Shown one piece after another: positions 9,444-24,400 of a stretch of 64,000 bases of DNA. The translations under genes and the position numbers were made by a program. The stretch spans positions 96,246,684-96,310,683 of the forward strand of contig NW_026555331.1 of NCBI RefSeq assembly GCF_014898055.3, written 5' to 3'. Position 1 is the first letter of the stretch, and every line of letters starts with the position of its first letter. The stretch is from Talpa occidentalis. Its lineage: Eukaryota; Chordata; Mammalia; Eulipotyphla; Talpidae. The notes beneath the pieces were generated by a model, which was not told the origin of the DNA, did not search any database, and saw nothing but the letters and a program-made list of their open reading frames with translations.

Positions 9444-12400
9444 GTGAGTGTCCCGGCGATTCCGCGCGGGGACTGGGCAGTCAGGCACGCGGGTGCGAGG
9501 GGGGGGCGCCCCTCCCCACCCCAAATCCCCGCGGTCGCGGGAGTAGGTCCCTTGGAGTCAGTCGGGGGAATCGAGATTTGGAGGCTCGGGTAGAGATTGA
9601 CTTCCTGCATTTCCCCGTTTTTAATTATTGCATTTTAAACAGTCACTCCGCCCCCTCCCAGCATACAAAGCACCCCCGGGTGCCCCCCACAGATTTGCAG
9701 CTCTGTTTTCTGTTTCTGTGGTCCTAGTTTGTTGACAGCTCTGGTCTGCCCCGCGGGGCTGTTGGATTACTTAACCTAAACCCTCCTTGAAGTCCCGTCC
9801 ACTTTTAATATCCTCATCGGTTAGGTTAGAGGCCGGTCTCATTCCTAGGGGGGTGCTTCATAGAGGGAGGTGTTTTGAAGAGCTAAACACGTGCCGAATG
9901 CTAGAAAGGTGCTGGGTGCCTCTGAAGGTGTCATCTTGCTCCGATGCAACAGACTTTTGCTGCCCTCTTAACTTATTTGGTAGTAATTTTGTAACCCTCA
10001 ACGTGGGTCATATCTGCAAAGTGTGTAAAAATGATAGCAGGTATGAATATAGTGGACCGGATACAGTGGGAGTTTTGTAATATCAGCAACCTTTTGGGGA
10101 AGCTTTCTTATCAATTTGGGGGTGATTTTAGAGTTTGTAAAGTAGGAGATCTGGAACTAGAATTATTTAAACAGACGTTTTCTTTCTGTCGTTCTTTCTC
10201 TAATTTTCTTTCTCTCCCCTACAAAGTTTTGGAGTTGTAAGAGCGTGATTACAGATTTATACTTGTTTGTTTTGGTGGAATATTTGGTGAGGTTACATGA
10301 CAATACTTTAAATTTTTTAAATCCGTGCTTCAGACAGTTCTGTTTCTGCGAGTTCGCTGTATTCACATGTTAATTCGTCTTCATTAACTCTGAGTTATGT
10401 TTTTCAAATTTTAATAAGCAATTCAGATTTAAAAAAAAAAACACTCTGCAAATCAGAAGTGTGTATTTTGCTTAAATCTTGTTATTCACTACCTAGAACC
10501 AGAGGAATAGCAGCTTGAGATGTAGGCTAAATACCAGTTATTGCTTTAAAAGTTTCATTATTTTGGAGATTTCATTTTCTTTTAGAATTTCCATGACCTT
10601 AGTTCTTTAGATCTGAATTTGTTATTAACAAGATAATTATTTCAATTAGATTGATTAAAATTTGAAAGTCTTAACTTTGTAGTGTGACTGACACAAGAAA
10701 TACTGCTGAGTCAGCAATTGTGTCTGGACATTTTTGTGGTTTACATTATTTTGCATTTTGTAGAGTTGTTTTTTATATAAAAATGTATTTGTCTAATTTA
10801 ACTTTGTCATTGATAGTTAACTGTGAGACATCCTAAATGTGTCTTCTGTGTATTATTATTACAGTAGTACATTTAACAATAAAAAAAGGTATCATGGGTT
10901 TTATGTGGATGGTCAGGAACTTGGAGATCTCCTTGAGAAATTTTTAAGTTTTGCATTATAATCAATGTTTTACAAAATTTCAGAGATGAGATGGTTTTTT
11001 AGAAGAAAATCAATCATGAGGTTTAACATTGTTAGCTTCTAGCTAGCATTTGTTAAAGATTTCCCTTTTAAATATATTTTTATCTATGTAAGATCTACTT
11101 TTTATTATGTTACCTCAATACTTTTGTATATTTCATGAGACTAACATAGTTGTAAATAATATCTCCTAATACAATATAACAAATATTTTCCTCATTTATT
11201 TAGCTGCATTGGTGGTCATCAGCTCTTTATTGAGCACGTGCATTGCTTCTAATCATATAAATGCCTTAAAATGTCAACATCACTACATAAGGAAAGCCTA
11301 ATGTTGGTATTTACAGAATCATGTGAAATTATTTGTCAGTTACTTTTACCTGAATAAAAATTGGTTAACTTTACATTGCAGTTAAATGTGATTTTAAGAA
11401 TGTGGTTGTTAAACATAATACTAGGTTTAATATGAGTTTCCTAGTTACTAGTTTGTACCTAATGGGACTTAAAATATGCCAGCATTGTCAGAAGAAATAC
11501 ATAGTGCTTAAGCTGAAAATGCTATTGAGATTCTTTCACTTTTGATCCTTAAATGATATCCATTTTATTTTACTCAAAGGGAAAATATGTTGTAGTATAA
11601 TTAGAGACTTGTTAATAAAATGGCCACTTAAATATACAGTTCCATAAAATTTTGCAATTAAGTTGGTGACATAATTCTAATGTGAAGATCTTAAGTGAAT
11701 CTTCCATTGAATTTATTAAATAAGATAAACTCCCTCTAGTGGCAAGTCAAGCATTGAAAATTATTTTTTAGCAGGAAATGCATCTGAAATGTGTTAAATT
11801 AATCCCACCAGAATCTTGTCCATAGTAGATGATCAGCAAATGTTTCTTTGGGAATAATAAAATCTAGAAATTAAAGAATCTGAAACAACTTAGCCTTTGA
11901 TAGATGTTTCTGTGTTCAAGAAGAAATCTTCAGTGATAACATTAGGAATAAATTCTATAAATTTCCCTAATATGTTGCCCCATACTTAATAACTCTGCTA
12001 AAAACAATGAAAACGAGAATACATTTTTTTATTTAGAACCTTTTATTATTTTAGTTTCTTTGGAAATGAAAGTATTTTTGTTCGTTTCGTCGTGCTGTCT
12101 TAAGCACACCATTAAATTATATATAACCTGTTGTTTCTCTAGTGACTATAACTTTGGTTGTATTTTTGTATTTTGAAGTTTTAGTAATACAGATCAAGTT
12201 CTTCTGGTATTTCAGTTTACTGTAGTTCAAGAAAGCACTGAATACTGGCAAATAATAGGTTTGAGTAAAGGACATGTACACTTGAAAATGGTATGAACAG
12301 TAGTGGTGATCACTGCAATCAGCGTCTGAGCATCAGCTGCTCCTTTTGACTTTTATTACCATACTAGTATGTTAATGTAAAACAACAAGCATTGCTTCTT

Positions 12401-15400
12401 GCTGTGTCTACCGCATTACTACTTGTTCTTGTTAAACTTCATGAACTTTCATAGAATAAAATTTAGTAGAATAAAATTATGTAGTGTTTTACTGAAAATC
12501 TATCACATAAATGTAATAAGATACTATTTTTAAACTAGCTTTTAATATAGAAGGATAGAACATTTTAGTTACATAATTGTTTCTCACCAGAGGCCTTTGT
12601 ATATTGGAACTATGAAATTAGTAAGAGAAACTGTTATTAGTAACATTTATTTTTAAAAAGTCACTGGCAAAAGAGGAAAGTGTGAGATAAAAATTGAAAC
12701 AGTAGTAGGTCTAAACCAAAAGGTAAGGTTTAATTTCCTTGCTTTTCTACATCAGGGAAGGTGATTGACCAATAAAGCAAGACAGTCAACGCATGCACTG
12801 CCACATGCACTGCTAATTTCACAACTGAAATTAGCAGACCAAAAGCATTGTATCAGCTGGAAAGACTGCTAGTATATAAAAGAAATTAACACAAATCTAT
12901 TCTTTAAGTAATTTTAGCTGACATTATTACAGAACAATAAATTCTCCTGTGAAACAGTGAGAGGCAGTATATGATTACATTCTCTGTGGATATGGCAGAA
13001 CTGTGCCTCTTCTCTGGAGAATAAGCTTGTATAGTACTTGCTAATTGAATTATAAATAAGGCAGTTACTTGAAAATAAGTGCCATGCAAATCTTTTAACA
13101 ACAGTACTTTCTAATTGCCAAACTTCATTCAAAATAGAGTATTTTTATATAGTCATTTTACATGACAAAAACTTTTTATAAACTTCCCTTGATACAGGTG
13201 TGCATAGTGTTTTACCTATATCATTTTATGAGTACTATGCAAATGTATAATTTTAGTTTTCTACATAAACCTTGAGATTCAAATTAAAAGATGTCCAGTA
13301 GTAAATGACAGAACTGAATTTGAATATTGGATCGTTGTCTCTAAAGCTTTTTCACCATAACTGTGGTACAGCCATATCCTAAGGATTTCTTTTTTGTTCA
13401 CTGTTACTTCTCTAGTAGTTAAGGTTCTGAATAAATTATGTATGGTTTGTCATACATGATTTGTACTTGCTTACCTCCCTCCTTGCACCCATGCTGTTTC
13501 CTCTTAGAATCTTATTGATTTATTGTCTATCACGACTCCTTTAAAATATCATTTGTAATAGCTGCATAGTACTCAGTTGTGTTACTGTTCCATAATTTAA
13601 TTTTTTTTCTTTGGGGGGGTTATTTCCAAACTTTTAATATTCTAACTAGTATTTCCAAGTACTTTGAGATATGGTAATTTCTCTCCAAGTTCTTAGTTGT
13701 TTTCTTAGGGAAAATTATGTGAGTGGGATTTTGGGATACAAAGGTGTCTGCATTTTGAAATTTTATTGTACAATAAATTTACATTCCTATTGGTTTTTTG
13801 CTTAACAACATTGTCAATTTAATCGGCAAAACAGGTGAGAGGTAGTGGAATTTATATGCCGAGATTGTGGGTTTTTAGTAGGACCTGTAATAGTCAGAAG
13901 TAGAAGTAATAGTTTGTGAGTGTTCACAGATTTTTCTCCTTGAGGTTGATTTGCATATAATTTGCTTTGTCATATATTTTTTTCTGTCATTTTAAATTTG
14001 TTCCTTTACCTTTTTTTGATTGAAATATTGTCTTGAAAAGTAGCCTGTTAAATAACACATGCACAATAAAAAAGTCCATAATATGTGTATATAATGCTAT
14101 CTGAAGTTTAGCATGTTTGACTGTTGATGTTTTGTTGTGATCGTTACAGTTACTAGCACTGTCTCATCTGTCCACTTCAGTCTCCCAATCTAATTTCATT
14201 ACAATATTGTATTTAGTTCACTTTTGGCATTGCATTATTTTTTTTCTCAAAATATTATTTACTCCTCCGCTATGTAATTATGCTATGATTATGTTTTCTT
14301 TCCTGTTCTATTGGTCATTGATTTCTTTCTTACCTATTTTTTATCTTCAGATCATTTGTGTCTTGGTTCAGACTTCTCTTGTTTTCCTTGTTCGGCCTGG
14401 TTTTTTTGGAAGAAGGGGTAGTTGCAGTATGCTACCGTATCAAACTTGAAGTTACCTTTTTCAGACCTGATTTAAATGCCGCATCCGTAAATCCTCCCCG
14501 CTAACTCCACTGTTCATGAGCTCTGCTTTTTGAGCTCTTGAGCATCACTTTTATAGCACCTGCATTATTGAGCAATACATCATGTTTGATTTTCCTTGTT
14601 ATAGAAAGTATCTCCTCCTACTAGGAAACAGCTCTTTAAAGATCTGTTATTTTTCTCTGTAGCAACCACAGTTTCTAGTACAGTATATATAGTAAATTTT
14701 TACGTATTATTTGAGTATTAAAAACTGACAACTTAAAATTTTTTTCTGGTAATGTTTTAGTAATTTTGATAAAAATAGATATATTTCATGCAGTTCAAAA
14801 GGAAATACTTCTAAAATGTGTATTCATAGAAGAAGAATAAGGGAACATTCTTGATTTTTTTTTTTCCCCAGGATTATGGAAGAATGATTTCTAGCATGAA
14901 ATCAAGAATGATTTTACTGTTAAACTCTTGTGCTAGAGTCTAGAAGTTGTTCATATCTTTTCTCCTCTCCTTAGATATAGCTAAAAGAGGGAAAAAGAAG
15001 ATCCCGTTACAAATTTAGAGCAGCCGCAAGAGAGTGGAGAATTCCGACTCAAAATTACTTCCACTCAGAATTCTTGTAGATGTTTTTGCCTCAAATAGGG
15101 AAGTAAAATATTTACTTGGGTTTAGCTTGATAATGAAATTTGACTTTATGCCACAGATCACCTCTCCAATTTATTGGTGATAAATAAATTTTAATTTATA
15201 AGTTAAATTTATTCATTTAGCACTGTAAACATTTGACATTTATGTTCAGAGATAAGTGAGTGCATACGGAAGCCATGGGGAGGAAATGAAGAATGAGTGG
15301 ATTTAAGAGTTGAGCCTAATGGTATATAGTTGATACGGAGAGATTTGCTGAGGTTTATATAGCTGTTGGATGGAAAGTAGAAAGCATAGTAGATGCAGAA

Positions 15401-18400
15401 AAGGGGGGATGCCTGAGTTCTAGAGAATATGAATGAGAGGACTTTCAGGTACAAGGACTGGAAATAAAGTTAAACAAATTGTTGTTGGTAGACAGAGTCA
15501 GTCTATTAAATAGATTAAATCATCCAAAAGAAAAAGCTGATAGACTGAACTCGGTACTGTGATAAGTAATCTCTATTAGAAAAATGTTTTTTTAATCTCA
15601 TACAATTCCTGAAACTCTCTCTTTGCATGTTGTTTGAGATTTTATGAAAAATGTCATATAAAAATATAAACATTTACAGTTACACTATTTTGTGATTAAA
15701 CTGGTTAAATTTTTCAATGTTGTGTCACACAGTGGGCCTAAACGATGAACCCAACAGACATTTTAGACTGAGAGTTAAAAAAGCTTTAAAGATAGCATTC
15801 ACACTGGCATTGGATAAGCTGTTGGGCCTGTTACCACCAGTGCAAGACTTCTAAAACAGAAGCATGGCATGCAGTCAGCGACAGCCTTGATTTCACAATG
15901 ATTTTGATTTTGCAGGTTGGGACAAGATATTGGAGGTGAAGGTTTAAAAAAGGAATAAATTGTTCCTTTGCTACCGCCTCACATCCTACCGCCTCACTCT
16001 TTTTGGAGCTATCTGAACTCCACAGCTCTCAAATCCACTCTTACAGGGATGTTTATTATATTTCAGTTGCAGTCTTTTATTTAAGTAGATGATTACCAGT
16101 GTATTTTGGCAAAGATTTTAAAGACAATACAAAAGTAAAAGTATGAGCATAACCCAAGTGTAATTGGATGTAAGATTACTCTGTATTTTTAATTATTCTG
16201 TGCATTTTCAATGTTAGAACAAGTATGGATTATTTTCACAAAATAATTTTGAATTCTCCAAAATCAGTTGGAAAGTCTGTCAAATATATTACTTTATTTA
16301 ACAACATTGGATTTGAAATGCCAAGTCCAGCGGGTACCTCCCCTGATCTTACTCAATTCTTTTGTGCCTTTGACTTTGCTCTGTGACCTCCATAATAATG
16401 TGCCCTGCTGCTTTTCTCGTCTGCCCTATTCCTCCTCTGTGGTCATTGCCTGTGCCTTTTCCTCAACCTTGTACCTCCATGTTGGTTTCACTAAGGTCTG
16501 CCTTCATCTAGTTTCTCTTTGATATATCTTCCATTAGGAAATATATTTGTTATTCTAAGCCATTTGCAACCACTCCTTATTCAGTATTTTCTTTTCCCTT
16601 ACTTCCTAGACCTAGTTGGTCTGCAGATCAGTTTAGTTCAGTGAACATTTGAGTCTGACTGTATACCAAGCTTCATGAGAGCCATAACGTGCTGTACTTT
16701 AGTGCCTCGAGCCAGTCCTTAACAACTCAATTCACTACCACTAACTTTGGTCAGGCTGCAGTCATTTCTCTTTTGGACACTACCAATCAGCATATATGAA
16801 CTGAGAATTCACTTTGTGCTTAATAGCATGCTGTGTACTAGGGATACAAATAATTAGGTTTACATAGTAATGAGAGCAACAAACACGTGTGTGCGGTAGA
16901 GGTTACATATATGTATACATATTGGATCTCATATTATTCCATAAGAGTGAATTATATTAGATCTGTGGACAGTTTTGTGTTGGGTAAACAAGCAGTCTCA
17001 TCTACAGAGAGTCAACTCAGGATGAAACCAACACAACAATACCACATGGAGGACTGCCTGTAAGCTTCGTTCTCATACTGTTGTTATTTTTGCCTCTCTC
17101 CTATCACCTTGTCTTGCTTCCCAGTGTTTGATAATTATTATTGGAAAGCTACCAAGAGTGCAAGATTGGGTTTTATTTCATCTGTGGGAGATGTTATCAA
17201 CAATCATTAATGGAATGGTTGTATAAGAGACTTGTAATTGATAAATCAGGTGCAGAAGTGGTACTGGAGGAATCCATTGTGAGTAGGTGAGGGAAGACTT
17301 TATAAAAAGTTAGCTACTTGAGTAGGGCTTTCTAGCAGGTGAGACACGAGATTCTAAGAAGTAGCATGTATAAAAGTATCAAAGTTCTAAGAAGTAGCGT
17401 GTATAAAAGTATCAAAGTACGTATTGGTAACTCTTAGCCCTGACGTATAAAGTATAATTGATAATTTCTTAGCCCTGAAGTATAATAAAAAAAAAAAATA
17501 AATAAACAAGGAAGGCTTTAACTGGAGGAAATGAAGCCAAAGAAATAGAGGTTGTTTAAACATCAAGAAGGACTTTGTTTGCTAGGCTAAGCAACATGGA
17601 TTGTTTGGAGCTACTGAAAGGTCTGAATCAGAGAGGTAACATGGACTTGCAATTTAAAAAGAAGTGCTATCCTCAGTGACAACTGGCCTGCATGCCATCC
17701 TGTCCATGTAAAACCCCAGCTGAAAATTTACCATTTGTATGATGAGACTTGCTGTTTCCACAAACACTTTGGCATCCCACACGACACTCCATCACTGTAT
17801 TTGTGTCTGTGCTGAAATATCTCATTAGAGACTTTCTGTGGCCTTAAGAACCAGTACCCCATCACTCATTATTAGTTCCTTATCTTGATTTTTTTCTTAA
17901 CACTTTTAACAGTCTGATAAGTTATATGTGTATTCACATATATTTCTATGTCCTCACACTGGGTTGTAAGCTTCTTGTGAACAGGAACGCCAATAAGTTT
18001 TGTTCATGGCTAAGTATTTTGTGCTTGGCACGTAGTAGATGATCAGTATGTGTTGAAAGGATGTGGTCTTCTCTTGTACCCTTGTTCTCCCCACTTCAGA
18101 CAGGGCTCTCTGTTCACAGTTCACCAGCCCCCAGCTATGCTTCTGAAATCCTGATTCTTGTTCAGACTTCATCTCAGACACCATCTTTTGTAAAAAAAAA
18201 CAAACAAAAAAAAAAAAAACAACTTTCTTTCAAGCAACTTACTGCTTGAATATGTAGAAGAGTTGTCCTGGATTGTTCAGGATATGGTAGGTGCAAATAG
18301 CGATTTGTGATGACAAATTGTTGATCAGTAGAGAATTATTCAATGAGTAGACATGCATTATAGGTAAAAATTAAAATTCAGTTGATGAGAGAAATATAGT

Positions 18401-21400
18401 AATTAGCTGTAATTTAAATTTAATTATAAGTCAGTAAGATTAAGGGGAAATAGCTAGGGAGACAGTTACCAATTTTTTGTTACGTGATTATACAGATTAT
18501 GCAAAGTCTAGAGAAAATACGTCACTCTATCAATTTATTACTTATGTAGAAATGAACCTTTTGAAAAGAGATAAACAGGTTGAAGAAATAATTTATTGGG
18601 GACAGCATTAAACATGCTAAAATTTCATGTTTACGCTATCATTTGTTTCTTGTTTCAGTATTAATATAAATTTTGGATATATACATTGAAAACAGAAGTT
18701 TCTGGAAATGTTTTGATTTAATCAAATTATTAGTGCTTTGGTCATGTCAGTTTCTACTTTTTAAGATATTTCAATTTAATTTGAATTGTCAAAAATGTCT
18801 GTTATGAGATTTCTTTTTAAGACAAATGGAAAGATGCAGTGACATGATCTCAAAATTACTTCTTCAAATATCTTCCCTGTATATTTCATCATGGGTGTAT
18901 GCCGGTCTATTGTCACTTTAAGTAATGAATTTCTGCTTTGAATTCCTGGGTAAAGCCTTTGTATAAAGTTACCTAATTTCTCATTTCTGAACCAGTATAC
19001 TCCTAACCATAAGTCTAAAAATAAATATAAATAAACACAAATGGTAAAATCATGCTAGTTGTTGGACTTTCAAACTCCGAAGTAAAATGTGAAAGCTAGT
19101 AAGTGCAATTACTACTCACCAGTCATAAAAGCAAAATTTATCAATAATCACAGTTTAAAAAAAAGTCATTTATTCATTTAAATATTGGAGGATAGCTGGG
19201 GAACCTTTTGGAGGTGCCAGAAGGGTTTTGGAAAGTTTTCATTGATGGAATGAAAGTGTGAAATTTAAGAAGCTGAGGATGAGAAATACCAGCTTATTAT
19301 TTAGGGTTACTTATCTAACATAAGTAACCCTATGTTACTTATGTATGTCAGCATGTTTTCTAGAGGTTATCAAAAGAAGCATGATTTTAACATAATGTTG
19401 CAGATTTCTTTTTTCTTAGTTGATTGTTTGGATAGAAATCACTGTATCACCATTGGTAAAAAGTCAATAAGGTGTTGTCTACATTTTCCTATGATGGTTC
19501 TTGAGTTATTAATAAATTATGAAGAATTTTGCTTTGTCCTTGTTTTTCTTAAGATCTGAAAAGATCATTTTGAAGGGACTTATATATAAAGTCTAAGTAG
19601 ACTTTAGATGTATGTTTTATTAGAGAAATATTACAGGAGGTGCTGTAATGCAGTAGAAATTTTTGCTTCATATGTTTTAAGGGATTCATGGTATTCTGCT
19701 TATTTTTCAGTGTCAAGCCAATCCCAGCTGAAGGAATCAAATCAAATCCTTCCAAGCGACATAGAGACCGACTTAATACAGAGCTGGACCGATTGGCTAG
19801 CCTGTTGCCTTTTCCGCAAGATGTTATTAATAAGCTGGACAAACTCTCCGTTCTTAGACTCAGTGTCAGTTACCTGAGGGCCAAGAGCTTCTTTGATGGT
19901 AAGCTAGCAGGGTTAAATTTCTTATTCACCGCTTATGAAATACATATTTTGAATATAGCTGCCTCTGCTTTGGTGATGAAAACTGCAAAAATTAGCCATA
20001 TGTGAAAAAGATTGCTGTATTTTAACACTTGACTCAAATCTAGATTTTTAATAATTCTATGAAGCAATTTTCCAGATTCATTCAAGGACTCTGCCTCTTA
20101 AATGTTAGTAACATTCTTTGAAAATCTTTTATTTGGAAATTATATCCACATTAAGAATGTTAGATTTCACTTCCACTTACACTAATGCAGTCTTTTAAAA
20201 TCAGTCTTTTTCTCACTCTTTTACTCTCCCCCCAACCCTCTCCCTATCTGTTTTTAGGAATGTTAACTATTATATTTTTGCTGAATTTCCTTCAGTATGT
20301 TTTCATAGATATGTCATTTATACTTTCTGAGTTATGCACACTTCTTTTTTATATTAACTGTATGTTAATTTCATGGAATGCAATTTTAAATTTTTTTCTA
20401 CCAGAAAGAGTATCTTAGTGTAGGAGTCAGTAGATTTGGATTTTAGTCTCCATTCTACCACTCACAAACTGTAATTTTATCCAAACCCAGTTAGCATCCC
20501 TATACTCCAGTTTACTAGTGAGTTTTACAGTTAAGATTTGAACTAGGTGATATTTATTACTTCTCAGTATATAGTGTTTCACTGTCATAAATATTTTTTT
20601 GTTTGAAAATATTTCTTTTTCATGTAAAATAACTCCTTGATTTCTCATTATGTCAGAAATTGATTTTTTTCACCAAATGTTCCATCTTTTAAATATGTTA
20701 CTTTACAGTAGTAGTAAAGAATTAGTGATACAATCTCAGTGGCCTATGTCAGTGCTTCTCAGGCATTAACATGCTTGTAAATCACACAAAGATCTTGTTA
20801 AAACAAAGGTTCTTTTTCAGGAGGTTTAGGTGTGGCCAGTGACTCTTCATTTCTGACAAGTCTCAGATGAGGTTAATGTTAATACTGCTACTCTCGGTCA
20901 CTAGGAAGTGCCCAGACACCACATTCAGAGATACTTGAATTTGTAGTTTGTGGTTAGATTAGTACAAAAAAAGTCCACTTTCTTTTATATTTGTATTTAG
21001 ATGGTTTGATCTTTTTTGCTTTTTTATATGTTCTTTATTTGGGATATAGTTTAACAGTTGTGCTCTGGCCACAGACACTGATTTGAGGATAATGATTTAA
21101 AGGCAGTATATATGTTAAAATTTCATAGTGAACTCTTAGAATTTCTCTGACCTCTATAAAAAGTCTTTGAATTTTCATTTTTCATCTGTACCAGACCCTT
21201 CACCTTTGAAATCAGTTTTGTGATATTCAGTGGTATGGGTATTTATCAGGTATATTGTTACTATGTGATAGAGCTAGAAATGGAACCCATGTTTCTAGAT
21301 GCCCAACGTTGTTTTTTCTGACAATATCTCAAAATTACTTTTCTGGGAACATTTTATATAGCAAAGTCCTGAGTGCTTTTCCCTAGACCTGAGAGGTTCT

Positions 21401-24400
21401 CAAAGTGTTGTTTACAGAGAAGTAGCATTAGCATCAGAATTACTTGGGAACTTAGAAAAGCCAGCTCTTGAGCCCCACCCTAGCTCTACAGACAGAATCT
21501 TAGACACTGGTGGTTGAACTGGACATGTTGTAGATTGTTAGCTTGAGGCCACTTCCAGCTTCATGGAATGCTTTCCTGATCCTCAGCATTTATCCTCATA
21601 TGCTGTTTCCTGCTTTACCCTGTGGAGTGGGATTCCATGCATGTAATATGTCATCTCTGCCCTTAGAGAGTTCACAGTCACTAACCTGGGAAACTTTATC
21701 CTTGACTCTGGTAGAGATTTGTTGACCTGAATTTTGCCTCTTCATTTCCTGCTCCTTTATAATGGAAAATCAAACTCTATATGTATTAAAAAGCAAAAAA
21801 AAAGTGTGGGCTGTTCACTGTTTGAAATAGTAGGGCAGAACTGAACTGAAGTTGCTTAGAGAGTAGTCACTGTGCCATTTAAGTACTAAATTATTGCCTT
21901 CTAGGCATTGTATGTGTACATTTAATGTGCACATATACTTATTTATGTATGATTAGATATGTATGTCCTATTTAATTCCACAGTAAAGGACATACCAAAC
22001 TCTAATCAGTTTATTTTTTTGTTTTGGTTCAGTGTATTTGACAATAGGATCTTATTACCATATTTGTACCATTCCTTCTCTAGTTATGTTATTTTAATTT
22101 TAATCTTTTACATTACTGCTGTTTAAACTTCAATGTCCTTATGGATAACCTGGAAAGCTTGTTCACAGGCACATTTTAGGGCAGGCATGCCCCTCTTAAA
22201 AAGTCGATTCAGTAGATTCTGTGTAGAACCAGAGTCTGTATTTTAATTAGCATGCTAGATGAATCTAAGGCAGTGATTTAACCTGGCCTGGAGTATACCC
22301 TGAATTAGTTGTTTATTTTTTAATTGCTTTCTTTGCCTTCAGAAAGACAAGACTAATGCACAAAATTTTAGGAAGATTATAAATGTGTTTACTTGAAAGG
22401 CATGTACCTTAAGGAGTTTATTAGGTTGCTTAATATAGAAATAGTTAGATGGAAACTGAGAGAAATAATCACAAAAAAAAAGGTTCCAGAGTCTTCTGCA
22501 GATGCCAGTGATGTCTCTAAGATTGCAATACAATATTTGAGAGAACACAGAGGATGAAATTTTCAAGGTAATCCTTAGGATCTGGTAAAATAGTAGATGG
22601 AAAGGATGGGATGGCCAGTTATTAGAAGTTTTGTGTGCCATTAAAACCACTCTCTCACTAATTGGGAAATGGTATAGCCAAGTCAAGGGAAGCTCTAAGA
22701 GAATAACAGGATGCAAACAGGGGGTGTGTGAATTCCTGCGGAAAGAACAATATAAACGAGTAATCATACAATCTTGTTAGAAAGGAAACTCAAGTTTTAC
22801 TGTAACAATAGATATTTTTCCAAGAAAATACATCTATTTATTGCTAGTTTAAATAATCCAACTTGGATGGATCTTCTTAGATTTGGGAGCCATGACTCTT
22901 CTGTGACTGTCTGAAAAGCAACACTTAAGTTCCAAGTGCAACATTAATATTTGCCCATCTCTGATTAATCAAAACATTCTAAAATGTAATTTTGAAGTAC
23001 TTTTATGAAACTAAGTCATTTTTCTTCGGACATGGTAAAATTAGGAACAGATTCTTTGACTGGATTAGGTGAAAATATTTTATGATAAAGTTTATAATTC
23101 AAAATTCTGCTTTATTCTAAACACTGTGAGGGACTGAGTTTACACAGAAGAAAAAGTGAGAAAAGATGGACATATTTTGATATGTTTAGGATTAATAATA
23201 ATAAATAGAATAGTAGAAACTGAATTCTATTCAGTTTCCTCAGTAACACTGCTCTTCTGTGTTCTTTCCTACTTCTTCCTACTCATTTTTATTTTTTAAA
23301 GACTAAATTATGTCTTTGAAGCATTTCTGCAGTCTTTTATGTTTTTAGAAAACAACACAACACAAAATCCCAAATTGCTGTTTTCTCATACTGGCAGTAA
23401 ATGAAACATTGTGGTGAAAGTGTAATTTTTGACTCTCAAGATAGATTAAATCAAACTAGTGGGGTACCTGAGGAGAGCTCACCCGATCAAGTAGAAATAC
23501 AAGCTGACAAGTCAGTGTGAACTGATGTTCTAGAAATACAGATTGAAAGCCTGTGTTTTCATTCCCTAAAATCCTTGTTATTACCAGTATGTTCAAACTT
23601 TTCAACCAAATTCCAGAACGTAAGATTAAAGTATTTTTTTAATTTTAAAAAATGCAGTGCCTATGAACAGGAACCATATCACATTAATGCAAATGTGTTG
23701 CCACTGAGATGGAAAATACTCAAGAGTTGAAAAAATTAAATGACTACAATAAATAGTTTATTAAAGGAAGGCTAGTACTTAGATGGTGATAATTTAGCTT
23801 TTGAAATCCATTGATGTTATGGAAAAGGATTGTTTCCTTCTAATTGTGCCTCTTAGTGACGGGATCAAACAGTGGACACTGGGCTTCTTGACCAGTCTGA
23901 ATCGGTATGGTAATGTTTTGCTGTTACTGAGAGTAATTTCAAAATACAAAGTATTTTGAATTAGATTTCATTATCCCTTTTTAAAATATTCATCACAGTG
24001 AAAGTACTATCTAAATTACTCTACTTTTTGACAACAACCCCCAAAATAAAAAATTTGGGAATGACTAATACATATTTTCTGTTTAGAACAGATAATTTAA
24101 AGAGGTGAAAAAAGACAGAAAAGTTTTCTTTTCAGTGACACTAGATGCAGCATGGAGCACTTGTGCATTCAGTAAATAGTCATAGTAAATATTGCACATT
24201 TAAAATTAGAAATCTTTTACATCTTCCATTATATCTGAGTCATGGTTGATTCTTTATGACAGCTTTATAATGGAGATGTATGAAGTTATGAAAAGAAAAA
24301 TTTAGAAACCATAGAAAGTGGATTTTTTTTCCCTAGATTACATTGAGCCTGATGGAAATAAGTTTAGGGGTCTGAGTCTTTAATTCTGGAGTCCTGCATT

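Larger units (their letters stand above)
8550..9560 (+). promoter_or_regulatory. AHR: CpG-island promoter of AHR
   Basis: Base composition changes abruptly from AT-rich to very CpG-rich about here and back again after exon 1. I see no TATA box. GC boxes (GGCGGGGC type) repeat at about 8704-8711, 8718-8732 and 8738-8751. Upstream of them are CRE-like TGACGT (8638-8643), TTGCGTCA (8653-8660) and a palindromic E-box CACGTG (8662-8667). Known: AHR has a TATA-less, Sp1-dependent housekeeping-type promoter in other mammals. Transcription probably starts shortly after the GC boxes, about 8760-8850; this is inferred, not seen. Confidence 0.9.
9444..19710 (+). other. AHR intron 1
   Basis: A 10.3-kb intron whose first 120 bases are still CpG island. 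The rest is AT-rich with no coding signal. It holds old repeat fragments (an L1-like piece near 13.5 kb, L2 pieces near 14.5, 16.4 and 17.9 kb), a 33-bp tandem duplication at 17352-17417 and a 10-bp-arm hairpin at 19304. Acceptor is TTTTTCAG before 19711. Confidence 0.9.

Noticed and set aside
8661..9610. Many open frames on both strands over the CpG island
   Set aside because: GC-rich DNA lacks stops by chance. They have low-complexity Arg/Pro/Gly/Ala content and overlap the AHR promoter, leader and exon 1. Only the frame starting at 9379 matches a known protein.
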